Positions 17,712 through 26,448 of a stretch of DNA of 64,000 nucleotides are shown here, piece by piece (position 1 is the stretch's first letter; each line of letters opens with the position of its first letter). The notes beneath the pieces were generated by a model that saw only the letters and a list, made by a program, of their open reading frames with translations, did not search any database and had not been told where the DNA came from. Both the position numbers and the translations under genes were made by a program. The stretch comes from Dyella terrae (GTDB lineage Bacteria > Pseudomonadota > Gammaproteobacteria > Xanthomonadales > Rhodanobacteraceae): assembly GCF_004322705.1 (NCBI RefSeq), contig NZ_SIZZ01000001.1, positions 930,001 to 994,000 of the forward strand, written 5' to 3'.

Positions 17712-19411
17712 AGCGCGCCACGCTGGCGTTCGGCCTTGTCGCGCTGCTGCTGGTAAGCAGCGGTGGCGCGGCATGGGCGACGCAGACACCGCCGCAAGCC
17801 ACCGCCGGACATGGTGCGAAGAAAGGCACCAGGTCTGCGCCCCAGGATCCACACCGAACCGCCAGCGACGACGACGATTCGGATCAGACGGACGGGTCGG
17901 ACGAAGACGACAACAACCAGGTGGACGCCGCCGCCTTCGAGTCGAATGCCGAGCAACCCAAGAACTACAGCGTCGGCACGGGTTCGGCGCAGAGCCTGAT
18001 GAAGTGGACGCCGCCGACCATTCCCGACATCGACCAGTACACCGAGGCGGCGGCAATGAAGCGGCTCAAGCGAACGCCGCTCGGGCACGTCCATGTCGGC
18101 AGCATGCTCGAACAACCGCAGTTCCGAAACTTCATGGGCCGCGACGAACGCATGCGCGAATGGGCCAAGCGCCAGTCGTCGATGCCCCAGGTCATCTATG
18201 TCGGTGGCGGTTACGTGACGCCGCGTGAGATGGCCAGGGCCCTGCCGAAGCAATACTTTGCTGAAACCGAACCCGGCGTCTTCGTTGCCCGGTTGCCGAT
18301 CGATGTCCTGCCGGGCGCGACGCTTCATATCGGCGATGACGTAAAGGATTTCAGGCTGTCGCTGGACCGCGGTGCTTTCATTGTCAACGAAGGCAACCTG
18401 TTCGTCTCACGCAGCCGCCTGGAAGGATGGAACGAGGCGAAGAAGGAACCGTCCATCTTCGAAGACGAGAAGGAATTCCGGCCCTTCGTGGTCTCCTGGG
18501 GTGGCTCGGAAACCTATTTCATCCACAGCACCATCGCGCATCTGGGCTATGCGGCCAGCAAGGCGTATGGCATCTCGATCAGCCAGTACAGCCCCTCGGT
18601 AGCACCGATCATGAAGAAGCCGCCGCCGACCGGCTGGCTGATCAACTCGGAATTCTTCGACAACTGGTATGGCTTCTACTGCTACGAAGCGGAGGACATG
18701 GCCATCGTCGGCAATGTCTACCATGACAACATCAAATACGGCATCGATCCGCACGACCGATCCAAGCGCCTGCTGATTGCGCGAAACACGGTTTACGACA
18801 CGCGAATCAAACACGGCATCATCGTTTCGCGCGAGGTCAACGAAAGCTGGATCGTCGAAAACACCTCGCACAACAACGGCCTGTCCGGCATCGTCGCCGA
18901 TCGCAGCAGCATGCATAACGTCATTGCGCTCAACAAGACCTACCGGAACAACTCGGACGGCATCACCATCTATGAGAGCCCGAACACGGTCATCTGGCGC
19001 AATCTGGTCACGGCGAACCAACGCCACGGCATACGCGTTCGCAACAGCATCGACGTGCAGTTGCGCGACAACGTTGCCGTGGGCAACACGCTGTCCGGCA
19101 TCTACGGACACATCGAAAACCTGAGCGATACGGGACGCAATCTGAAGCTCGACCCGTTCCACCCGATCATTTCCATGACCGTGGTGGGCGGCAAGCTCGT
19201 GTCCAACGGCTCCGGTCCGATCACGATCGACCAGCCCCTCAGCCTGGAGGTTTACAACGTCGATCTGCGTGAGCCTCGGCGTGAACTTGGCATCCATTTC
19301 ACGGGCGTGCTCGGCACGTACCAGGAAAAGGTGCTCGACATCATGGTGCGACAGAAGCTTCCGGTGGTGGTGAAACCGGAAACCCTGAGCGTCAGCAGTA
19401 CGGACAAATGA
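17702..19411 (+). CDS. algG: AlgG: periplasmic mannuronan C5-epimerase
   Basis: Converts mannuronate to guluronate residues in the nascent polymer. The signal peptide is DVKRATLAFGLVALLLVSSG followed by GAAWA. The right-handed beta-helix carries the catalytic motif DPHD at 349-352 (YGIDPHDRSKRLLIARNTVY), followed by KHGIIVSREVN, LSGIVADRSS, SDGITIYES and NQRHGIRVRNS, all close to the Pseudomonas enzyme. Length is 569 aa (Pseudomonas about 543). A distinctive feature is an Asp-rich run at residues 56-75 in the mature N-terminus, before the folded domain. The GTG at 17702 was chosen because it begins the signal peptide; no ATG is available there, and the preceding open frame only shadows algE. 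Confidence 0.95.
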   Translation: MDVKRATLAFGLVALLLVSSGGAAWATQTPPQATAGHGAKKGTRSAPQDPHRTASDDDDSDQTDGSDEDDNNQVDAAAFESNAEQPKNYSVGTGSAQSLMKWTPPTIPDIDQYTEAAAMKRLKRTPLGHVHVGSMLEQPQFRNFMGRDERMREWAKRQSSMPQVIYVGGGYVTPREMARALPKQYFAETEPGVFVARLPIDVLPGATLHIGDDVKDFRLSLDRGAFIVNEGNLFVSRSRLEGWNEAKKEPSIFEDEKEFRPFVVSWGGSETYFIHSTIAHLGYAASKAYGISISQYSPSVAPIMKKPPPTGWLINSEFFDNWYGFYCYEAEDMAIVGNVYHDNIKYGIDPHDRSKRLLIARNTVYDTRIKHGIIVSREVNESWIVENTSHNNGLSGIVADRSSMHNVIALNKTYRNNSDGITIYESPNTVIWRNLVTANQRHGIRVRNSIDVQLRDNVAVGNTLSGIYGHIENLSDTGRNLKLDPFHPIISMTVVGGKLVSNGSGPITIDQPLSLEVYNVDLREPRRELGIHFTGVLGTYQEKVLDIMVRQKLPVVVKPETLSVSSTDK

Positions 19412-19427
19412 CGCGGAGCGACGACAC

Positions 19428-20849
19428 ATGGTCTTCTCATCCAACGTCTTCCTCTTTCTGTTCCTGCCCCTGTTCCTGGCGGTGTACTACCTGACACCCA
19501 ACCGCGGCCGGGCGCGCAACTCGGTTGTGCTGATCGGCAGCTATCTGTTCTATGCCTGGTGGCGCCTCGATTTCCTCATGCTGTTCGCGTCGGTGACGGT
19601 GTGGAATTACTTCGTGGGCCTGTCCATTGCCCGCGTTCCACGGCGCAGTCCGGCTGCGCGACGGCGACTGATCATCGGCGTGGCCGGGAACCTGCTGACA
19701 CTGGCCTATTTCAAGTACGCCAATTTCGGCGTCAGCAGCATCAACGACGCCCTGGCCGCCACCGGCGGCGGTCAGATCTCGTGGCTGCACGTGATCCTGC
19801 CAATCGGCATCTCGTTCTACATCTTCGAATCGATCAGCTACATCGCCGATGTGTACCGGGGAGATACGGAGGCCACGCATCACCCGGTGGATTTCGCCAC
19901 CTTTATCGCATTGTTTCCGCATCTCATTGCCGGACCGGTATTCCGCTACAAGGACCTGGCCGACCAGTTCGTGCAGCGCGAGCACAGCTGGGAGAAGTTC
20001 GGTGAAGGCTCGGTGCGTTTCATGCAGGGTTTCATCAAGAAGGTGCTGATCGCCGATGCCATCGCGCCACTGGCCAACAGTGCATTCGCTCTGACCCATC
20101 CGCATACCGCGGACGCCTGGCTCGGCGCGCTCGCTTATACCGCACAGCTCTACTTCGACTTTTCCGGCTACAGCGACATGGCCATCGGTCTTGGTCTCAT
20201 GATGGGCTTCCGCTTTGTCGAAAACTTCAACCAGCCCTACATCAGCCAGAGCATCACCGAGTTCTGGCGGCGCTGGCACATGAGCCTGTCGGCGTGGCTG
20301 CGCGATTACCTTTACATCGCGCTGGGCGGCAACCGAAAAGGCCGTGCACGGACCTACATCAATCTGCTGCTGACGATGCTGCTTGGCGGGCTCTGGCACG
20401 GCGCCAGTTGGAACTTCCTGATCTGGGGTGGCTGGCACGGAAGTATGCTTGCCGTCGAGCGCGCTGCCGGTGTGAAGGCCGAATCGCCGCGCTTCCGTCT
20501 TCATCGCTGGGCACTGACATTCCTGCTCGTCGTGCTCGGTTGGGTGATGTTCCGCGCGCCCACCGTTACCGATGCCTTTCACGTTTATCGCGCGATGTTC
20601 GATTTCCACGGGCACGGTCTGTCGGACGTGTATGCAGGCAGTATCACCTCGCTGCAAGTGATCACGCTTGGACTGGCCATCGTGGTGACCATCGCCACGG
20701 GTGCGGCGAGCCTGCGCCCCGCGCCCCGTCCGCCCGTGCGTGCACGCGGCCATCTGGCACTGCAATGGCTGGTGTGGCCGGTCTTCGTCCTGGCGATTCT
20801 CAAGCTCTCGGCGCAGAGCTACTCGCCTTTCCTCTACTTCCAGTTCTAG
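19428..20849 (+). CDS. algI: AlgI: MBOAT-family alginate O-acetylation membrane protein
   Basis: Polytopic inner-membrane acyltransferase that passes acetyl groups to the periplasm. The N-terminus (MVFSSNVFLFLFLPLFLAVY then YLT) and SYLFYAWWRLDFLMLF are typical of AlgI and its relatives. The MBOAT catalytic His is residue 324 in GGLWHGASWNFLIWGGWHG, and FFxxWHMSLS-type wording appears as FWRRWHMSLSAWLRDYLYI. Length is 473 residues, somewhat shorter than the roughly 520 of Pseudomonas; the difference is mainly at the C-terminus. It begins 16 bases after algG. MBOAT proteins of other polysaccharide loci look similar, but the flanking algG and algJ make the assignment secure. Confidence 0.94.
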   Translation: MVFSSNVFLFLFLPLFLAVYYLTPNRGRARNSVVLIGSYLFYAWWRLDFLMLFASVTVWNYFVGLSIARVPRRSPAARRRLIIGVAGNLLTLAYFKYANFGVSSINDALAATGGGQISWLHVILPIGISFYIFESISYIADVYRGDTEATHHPVDFATFIALFPHLIAGPVFRYKDLADQFVQREHSWEKFGEGSVRFMQGFIKKVLIADAIAPLANSAFALTHPHTADAWLGALAYTAQLYFDFSGYSDMAIGLGLMMGFRFVENFNQPYISQSITEFWRRWHMSLSAWLRDYLYIALGGNRKGRARTYINLLLTMLLGGLWHGASWNFLIWGGWHGSMLAVERAAGVKAESPRFRLHRWALTFLLVVLGWVMFRAPTVTDAFHVYRAMFDFHGHGLSDVYAGSITSLQVITLGLAIVVTIATGAASLRPAPRPPVRARGHLALQWLVWPVFVLAILKLSAQSYSPFLYFQF

Positions 20850-20863
20850 CGGGGTAGCGACGC

Positions 20864-22183
20864 ATGCGCACTCAGAGACAAGCGATGAGCCAGGCTTTCG
20901 ACGCGAGGGCATCGGGTTCTGACGTGATTCCGACATCGCACCGTGGTACCCGCCTGCGACTGGGGCGCACCTGGGCAAGGGCCTGGCGTCGTGCGGGACT
21001 GTCAGGATCAATGGCATTGACGCATCGCGTGACGCTACTCAACGGCGCGTTGTTTGCCACGATGGTCGCCGTCCTCGGCGCGGCCGGGCTTGTACGCTCG
21101 GTGGATTTCCGTGCCGAACCCGGACTGAGCGTGGTCCGCGGCGCGTTGGCGCACGCGTTCGAGAATCACTACGACGAAACGTTTCCCGCCAAACGCATGG
21201 GCGTGAACCTCTGGGCCGCCGTGGATTACGGCTTGTTTCGCGAAGGCCTTCCGGGCGTGATCGTCGGCAAGGATGGCTGGCTGTACACGGACGAAGAGTT
21301 CAAGCTGGACAACGACTCGGCGACGCTCGTCCGGCGCAACCTTGCGCTGATCGACTGGGTGAAGCGTGAGCTGGAGCGGCAGCATGTCGCCCTGGTCGTG
21401 GCCGTGGTTCCCGCCAAGGCGCGCATCTATCCGGAGTATCTGGGCAGCAGGCAGCCACCGGCACTGCGGCAGATGCTCTACCCTCAAATGATCAGCCAGC
21501 TTCGCGCCAGTGGCGTAAACACGGTCGACCTGCGGGAGCCCCTGCAGGACGGCAAGCGACGGAACGCGACCTATCTGCGCACCGATACGCACTGGACGCC
21601 CTTTGGCGCGCGGCTTTCCGCGCAGGCCATTGCCGGACAGACGGGTCATGTCGCCGATGCGTCGGGCAACTTCCACACCATCGCCGGCGCACCCGCAATG
21701 CATCGCGGCGACCTCTTCAATTTTCTTCCGCTCGATCCCTGGTTCGGCTGGATGCTGCCAGCACCTGACGTGTTGACGCCTGTGCAGACGGCCGCGGATG
21801 CGAAAGGCAACGATCTCCTGGGTGACACGCCGCGCGCACAGGTGGCCCTCGTGGGAACCAGCTACAGCGCCGAGGCCAACTGGAACTTCGCCGGCGCGCT
21901 GGAGCAGGCCCTGCACACAGACGTGCTCAATTACGCCAGGGATGGCAACGGCCCCTTCGAGCCGATGCTCGCCTATCTCCACTCCGCCGACTTCCGCGCA
22001 TCGCCGCCGCGACTGGTGATATGGGAAGTGCCGGAACGCTACATGCCGCTTCCCCAGACGGCACTCGCCGCCTACCACCTGCCGCCAGACGCGTGGATCC
22101 CGCGCGTGGCGGCATCGGCCGCCACCGGCGGCAACCCTGCCAGAGAAGGAGGTTCCACCAGCCATGTCCAAAGCAATCTCTGA
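20864..22183 (+). CDS. algJ: AlgJ: SGNH-like alginate O-acetyltransferase
   Basis: Periplasmic, membrane-anchored member of the AlgX/AlgJ SGNH-like family that works with AlgI and AlgF in O-acetylation. A positively charged cytoplasmic leader of about 55 residues precedes a membrane anchor (TLLNGALFATMVAVLGAAGL). The DxH motif is D241-T-H243 in DTHWTPFGARLS and the nucleophile segment is GTSYS at 331-335. Another landmark is GKDGWLYTDEE, shared with AlgX. Length is 439 aa against about 390 in Pseudomonas, the excess lying in the N-terminal leader; initiation at ATG 20885 is a possible alternative. The 3' end overlaps algF by 20 bases. Confidence 0.92.
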   Translation: MRTQRQAMSQAFDARASGSDVIPTSHRGTRLRLGRTWARAWRRAGLSGSMALTHRVTLLNGALFATMVAVLGAAGLVRSVDFRAEPGLSVVRGALAHAFENHYDETFPAKRMGVNLWAAVDYGLFREGLPGVIVGKDGWLYTDEEFKLDNDSATLVRRNLALIDWVKRELERQHVALVVAVVPAKARIYPEYLGSRQPPALRQMLYPQMISQLRASGVNTVDLREPLQDGKRRNATYLRTDTHWTPFGARLSAQAIAGQTGHVADASGNFHTIAGAPAMHRGDLFNFLPLDPWFGWMLPAPDVLTPVQTAADAKGNDLLGDTPRAQVALVGTSYSAEANWNFAGALEQALHTDVLNYARDGNGPFEPMLAYLHSADFRASPPRLVIWEVPERYMPLPQTALAAYHLPPDAWIPRVAASAATGGNPAREGGSTSHVQSNL

Positions 22184-22808
22184 TCGCCGCATGCGGGCAC
22201 GCGCGCTTCGCCAGTCCGCACTCGCTCTCGTCCTGCTGGCCTGTGCAGCGACCGCCGTTGCCGGCCTTTATCCCGCCGCCGCGCCACCCGGCTCCGCTTT
22301 CATCCGGGTGTTCAACGCCTCCAATCAACCCAAGGTGACCGCACAGGTCGGCAGCAAGAACCTTGGCGACGTGAATGCACTCGAAGCCAGCGCCTATGCC
22401 TTTCTTCCTCCGGGGCAGTATCCGGTGAAGATCGGCGATGCCAGCGAGAACACCAACCTCCAGGGTTCGCATTGCTACACGGCGGCGCTGGGCAGCGACA
22501 GCAAAGTGCATCAGTTCGAGCAGCAGTGCTTCAACAGTCAGCTGAAGTCGCTGGTCGCCGTGTACAACCTGATCGACGGCACGACACTGAGCCTCAAGAC
22601 TGCCGACGGCACCGCCGTGGTGGAGAACGTCGCCGCCAACGCCACCGGCCAGCGGGAGGTCAATCCGATCAAGGCCGATCTGGCCATTTACGACGGCGCC
22701 AACAAGCTGGCCGACGCCAAGCCCGTCACTCTGATGCGCGGAAGTACCTACAGCCTGTTCGTCATGGGCACGCGCAGCAGTCCGGTGTTGATCTGGGTCA
22801 ACGGATGA
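22164..22808 (+). CDS. algF: AlgF: periplasmic alginate O-acetylation accessory protein
   Basis: Small exported protein required for O-acetylation with AlgI and AlgJ; it has no known catalytic motif. The signal peptide (ALRQSALALVLLACAATAVA) is followed by the AlgF-like start GLYPAAAPPGSAFIRVFNAS. Two beta-rich repeats are visible, the second beginning near AVYNLIDGTTLSL. Two cysteines (in GSHCYTA and QQCFNS) could form a disulfide. Length is 214 aa, matching Pseudomonas AlgF. AAGGAGG lies eleven bases before the ATG, inside the end of algJ. Confidence 0.92.
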   Translation: MSKAISDRRMRARALRQSALALVLLACAATAVAGLYPAAAPPGSAFIRVFNASNQPKVTAQVGSKNLGDVNALEASAYAFLPPGQYPVKIGDASENTNLQGSHCYTAALGSDSKVHQFEQQCFNSQLKSLVAVYNLIDGTTLSLKTADGTAVVENVAANATGQREVNPIKADLAIYDGANKLADAKPVTLMRGSTYSLFVMGTRSSPVLIWVNG

Positions 22809-22816
22809 GGTTCGCC

Positions 22817-24289
22817 ATGCCACGGTTCCTCCAGGCATCTGTGTTTGCGGGAGTGGTGTGGGCCGGCGGCGTGGTCGCCGGCTCGCCGCCGCCCGCCGAT
22901 CCTACGCCGCCGGCAGCCGTGCCGACGGCGTCCACCCTGCCCAAGTACAGCGCCAGACCCTGTTGTTCGCTGTGCCCGCGTGCGGGCGATCCCCAGGCGT
23001 ACGAGGGTTCGAAGTTCATGAACGACTTCCGCGTCCTGATCGACGGCCGCAACGGCTGGCTCTTTCGTACAGCGCTGGATTTGCCCACGCAGTTCAACGT
23101 ATCGGATGAAAGTCTGACGCAGCTGCATCGCCTCAGCGAGGCCCTGGGCCAACGGGGTACGCGCATCGTCATGGTGTACCAGCCACCGCGCGGACTGATG
23201 GACCCCGACAAGCTCACGCCCACGCAGCGGCGTGGCTACAACCTCGACATGGCGCGCAGCAATTACGCCCAGGCCTTGCAGCGCATGCGTTCGGAAGGCG
23301 GCGTCATCGTTCCGGCGCTCGACAAGCTGGTCGATGAGCACAAGGGCTACGACTACTACTTCCGCCGCGACCATCACTGGACGGCCGCCGGTGCGCAACA
23401 CACGGCCAAGGCTGTCGCCGATGCCATGAAGAACCAGCCGGGCTTTTCCGCCATCGCACGGAAGAAATTCGAAACCCACACTCAAGGGGTCATTGGCAAG
23501 CCGGGTACGCTGCAGAAAGTGGCGTCGCAGATGTGCGGCGGCGCGTACTCCATGCAATACGAACCTGTTTTTGTCACCGACCCGGTGGGTGGCGACAGCC
23601 TGCTGGGCAGGGAGTCGCAACCCGATGTCGTGCTCGTGGGCACCAGTAACAGCGACTCGCTGGGCGGCTACAACTTCGCCGGCTATCTGGAAGAAAACCT
23701 CGGCGTCGATGTGCTGAACGTTGCCATCACGGGCGGATCGTACGAAGGCTCGCTGCTGCACTACCTGGCAAGCAAGGAGTTCCAGCAGCACCCGCCGAAG
23801 TTCATCATCTGGGAGACGCCTTACCAGGATTACCCCGACACCGAGCAGATGGCCTTCAAGGTCTATCGCCAGGCCATTCCGCTCGTCAACAACGGTTGCC
23901 GCGGCAAGACCCCGGTGCTCGAGCGCAAGGTTGATCTGCACCAGGGCAACAATGAAGTGCTGTTCAACGGCGGAGGCAAGATCCTGCCGCTGGTGGGCAA
24001 GCAATACCAGCTGGAATTCCAGTTCAGCGACCCGGCGGTAAAGGACCTGGCAGCCGAGGTCTGGTACTTCAGCGGCCTGAAGGAATCGCTCAAGCTGCAC
24101 TACAAGCAATACGTCGATAACGGTGGTCGCTTCAACGCCGAACTTCGCTCGGATCGCCCCGACTATGCTGCAGCGACACTGATGGGTGTCACCATGCAGC
24201 TCGATCAGGCGCCGGCGAAGCCACTCAGCGTGACGGCCCAACTGTGTGAGCGAGGGGGCCCACAGGAACTCACGGCACAACGAAGGTGA
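22817..24289 (+). CDS. algX: AlgX: periplasmic alginate acetyltransferase and export-complex component
   Basis: Acetylates alginate and stabilises the trans-periplasmic complex. After a signal peptide and a Pro/Ala-rich stretch the SGNH-like domain begins with IDGRNGWLFRTALDL. The DxH motif is D185-H-H187 in RRDHHWTAAGAQH and the Ser motif is GTSNS at 275-279. The C-terminal 130 residues match the position of the carbohydrate-binding module of AlgX. Length is 490 aa (Pseudomonas about 474). Two starts are possible: ATG 22805 overlapping the algF stop, or ATG 22817, preferred because GAGG stands six bases upstream. A CC-x-x-C cluster (PCCSLCP) follows the signal region, as in AlgX proteins. 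Confidence 0.92.
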   Translation: MPRFLQASVFAGVVWAGGVVAGSPPPADPTPPAAVPTASTLPKYSARPCCSLCPRAGDPQAYEGSKFMNDFRVLIDGRNGWLFRTALDLPTQFNVSDESLTQLHRLSEALGQRGTRIVMVYQPPRGLMDPDKLTPTQRRGYNLDMARSNYAQALQRMRSEGGVIVPALDKLVDEHKGYDYYFRRDHHWTAAGAQHTAKAVADAMKNQPGFSAIARKKFETHTQGVIGKPGTLQKVASQMCGGAYSMQYEPVFVTDPVGGDSLLGRESQPDVVLVGTSNSDSLGGYNFAGYLEENLGVDVLNVAITGGSYEGSLLHYLASKEFQQHPPKFIIWETPYQDYPDTEQMAFKVYRQAIPLVNNGCRGKTPVLERKVDLHQGNNEVLFNGGGKILPLVGKQYQLEFQFSDPAVKDLAAEVWYFSGLKESLKLHYKQYVDNGGRFNAELRSDRPDYAAATLMGVTMQLDQAPAKPLSVTAQLCERGGPQELTAQRR

Positions 24290-24294
24290 ACCCC

Positions 24295-25401
24295 ATGACC
24301 CGCTTCCACTGGCATCGCATGATCCGCCTTGCGCTATTCCTCCCATTGGCCGGCCTTTCCTGTGCCGTAGCGGCCCAGTCGACGCTGGTACCCCCACCTG
24401 GCTACTACGCGGAAGTCGTCAATAAGCCGGACAAGAACTTCACTTGCGACGACCCGCCGGCGCCCTACACCGACACGCTGGACTTTCCAAGCAAGTACGA
24501 GGGCTCCGGCAAAGCGCGCGATCAACTCAACGAACAAGCCAATGCCGACTACAAGAAGCGCAGCGAGCCGATCAGCCAAATGGAAAAAGGCGTCAACAAG
24601 CTTGTCGACAAGTACATGCGCACCGGCAATGCCGACGCGCTGCAATGCGTGCTGAAGTGGTACACGACCTGGGCCGACGCCAACGCGCTGCTCGGCCCTT
24701 CTGCGTCCTATTCGGGCAAGGCCATGCGCAAGTGGTCGCTGGCCAGCCTGAGCGGCGCTTTCCTTCATCTGCAGTTCTCCCGCTCACAGCCACTGGCGGC
24801 GTTTCCGGAACAGACGCAGAAGATCAAGACGTGGCTTGGGCTCGTGGGCGACAAGGTGTTGACCGAGTGGGATCTCAACTCGCCACGCGAGAAGATCAAC
24901 AACCATTTCTACTGGGCTGCATGGGCCATCATGGCCACCAGCGTGGTCGAGAACCGTCGTGATGAGTTCGACTGGGCGGTGAAGACGTATCGCATCTTTG
25001 CCAGCCAGGTCGATAATGACGGTTACCTACCCAACGAACTGGCGCGACAGACGCGCGCACTCGGATACCACAACTTTGCGATAACGCCACTATCGATGAT
25101 TGCCGCTTTCGGCAAGGCCAATGGCGTGGATCTCGCGAGCGAGGGCAACGGCGCCCTGAAGCGGCTTGCCGAACGAACGCTTGCTGGCATCAACGATCCG
25201 CAGGTGTTCTCTGCGAAAAGCGGCTATCCGCAGGAACTCGAAGATGTAAGCAAGCAACCCACTGAACTGGCCTGGATAGAACCTTATTGCTGGGCTGCGA
25301 GCTGCCAGGGGCCCATCGCGCAGAAGGCCGAATCGTTGCGGCCGATGAAGAACACCCGACTGGGAGGCGACGTCACCGCCGTATTCCACGATCACCACTG
25401 A
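24295..25401 (+). CDS. algL: AlgL: periplasmic poly(beta-D-mannuronate) lyase, PL5
   Basis: Degrades alginate that accumulates in the periplasm. The signal peptide is IRLALFLPLAGLSCAVAAQS or thereabouts. The catalytic segment is NNHFYWAAWAIMAT with His at residue 204; Pseudomonas enzymes, as I recall, have Ser in place of this Phe. Other conserved parts are NRRDEFDWAVKTYRIF, DGYLPNELARQTRALGYHN and AWIEPYCWAASC near the C-terminus. Length is 368 residues, as in Pseudomonas. The ATG at 24295 is preferred to GTG 24286 because AAGGTGA lies just before it. It is the last gene of the operon, closed by a strong hairpin. Confidence 0.95.
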   Translation: MTRFHWHRMIRLALFLPLAGLSCAVAAQSTLVPPPGYYAEVVNKPDKNFTCDDPPAPYTDTLDFPSKYEGSGKARDQLNEQANADYKKRSEPISQMEKGVNKLVDKYMRTGNADALQCVLKWYTTWADANALLGPSASYSGKAMRKWSLASLSGAFLHLQFSRSQPLAAFPEQTQKIKTWLGLVGDKVLTEWDLNSPREKINNHFYWAAWAIMATSVVENRRDEFDWAVKTYRIFASQVDNDGYLPNELARQTRALGYHNFAITPLSMIAAFGKANGVDLASEGNGALKRLAERTLAGINDPQVFSAKSGYPQELEDVSKQPTELAWIEPYCWAASCQGPIAQKAESLRPMKNTRLGGDVTAVFHDHH

Positions 25402-25406
25402 TGTTT

Positions 25407-25440
25407 TGTCGCCTGGCCGCACGCTGCGTGCCAGGCGACA
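25407..25440. terminator. Hairpin between convergent algL and the small protein gene
   Basis: TGTCGCCTGGC and GCCAGGCGACA form a perfect eleven-base inverted repeat around a twelve-base loop, six bases after the algL stop. There is a TTTT just before it but no T run after it on either strand, so it is not a textbook intrinsic terminator. Its position between two converging genes suggests a bidirectional transcript end. Confidence 0.5.
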
Positions 25441-25460
25441 TGCGAGTCAACGCTTGCGGA

Positions 25461-25664
25461 TCAGCTCGACCCACCCTCATGCGTCGATGCGTTCAGTGCG
25501 GCGGCGAGCTGTGCATCGCCGTTGATGAGATCACTCCATGCCAGAGCGACACCCTGCCGATGGCCTCTCAGGGTGATCTTCAGTCCCTGCGGATCGATCA
25601 GCAGGGTATAGCGTTGATCGCCAACCGCCAGTTCACGGCGCAGTGGTTTATCCAACGGGGTCAT
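25461..25664 (-). CDS. Small conserved hypothetical protein (67 aa)
   Basis: A short cytoplasmic protein of unknown function with no signal peptide or cysteine. It has a compact beta-rich pattern (RRELAVGDQRYTLLIDPQGL then KITLRGHRQGVALAWSDLI), and I recall similar short proteins in Xanthomonadales and related bacteria. Translation is well supported: AGGAGGTG stands just before the ATG at 25664, the strongest ribosome site near this locus. It is convergent with algL. No neighbouring gene gives a clue to function. Confidence 0.72.
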   Translation of the reverse strand: MTPLDKPLRRELAVGDQRYTLLIDPQGLKITLRGHRQGVALAWSDLINGDAQLAAALNASTHEGGSS

Positions 25665-25890
25665 GACACCTCCTATCTGCTAATGGGCTTGATCACACAG
25701 GTCCATGGTGCAAGGTCAAACCTCCACGCGGGATGAACAGTCGGGCATCGATGTCCACGACGCGGGGGATACGAGGCTCAAATGTCGAGGCGGGATGAAG
25801 GGCGTGTCAGTGCGATCGTGACACACCACCGATTTTCAACCAGGGACGAACCAGCTCGCCCAGGACGGAGGTCGTAGCCACGCACATGGC

Positions 25891-26448
25891 TCATTTGTCG
25901 CTGCGGTCCGGCGGCATCTCCGCATGGGGATGGCTGGCTGCACCGTCCTTGCCTTCGAGCGCCTGCGCCATCTTCAGGTGGGACTTGAGCGTCGGCAGGG
26001 TTTCGACCGCGAAGCCGCGCAACTGCGGGTCCGTGACGGTCTTGCTGGCACGCTCAAAGGCCGCGACTGCTTTCTGGTGGTCGATCACCATGATGTTCGC
26101 AAATGCGCGATCAAATTGGTCGCCCTGAAGCGCCTGTAAATCGGCAATCGACTTTTTCCCCTCGACCCCGGGTGCATCGGCGACATGGAGCGATTTCGCC
26201 TTGGCTATACCGGCCAGTGTCTCGTTGGCTTGCACGTGATCCTTCACGATCATCGCCGCAATGTGCTTCGCATCGGCAGACGTGGCCTGCGCTTGCGCGA
26301 GCTTGCCGATGGCGACCTCGGTGGCGCCCGCCTGGGAGGCTTCGGTGACGAAGGCCTGGTTGGAGTTGGTGTTGGCTTGCAGGCTTGCCGAGAGCGGACA
26401 CGCGAGCGCCAGTACAAGGCTTGCGGACAACAGGCTACGAATGGTCAT
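25891..26448 (-). CDS. DUF4142-domain exported protein
   Basis: Exported four-helix-type protein of unknown function. The signal peptide (MTIRSLLSASLVLALACPLS followed by ASLQA) is followed by the DUF4142 pattern NQAFVTEASQAGATEVAIGK then LAQAQATSADAKHIAAMIVKDHVQANETL and later DFDRAF-like DQFDRAFANIMVIDHQKAVAAFERAS. Length (185 aa) and the His-rich tail (SHPHAEMPPDRSDK) are common in the family; members are ferritin-like in outline and often stress-linked. The ATG at 26448 has GGAGAT seven bases upstream; the longer frame beyond it is unsupported. Confidence 0.88.
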   Translation of the reverse strand: MTIRSLLSASLVLALACPLSASLQANTNSNQAFVTEASQAGATEVAIGKLAQAQATSADAKHIAAMIVKDHVQANETLAGIAKAKSLHVADAPGVEGKKSIADLQALQGDQFDRAFANIMVIDHQKAVAAFERASKTVTDPQLRGFAVETLPTLKSHLKMAQALEGKDGAASHPHAEMPPDRSDK

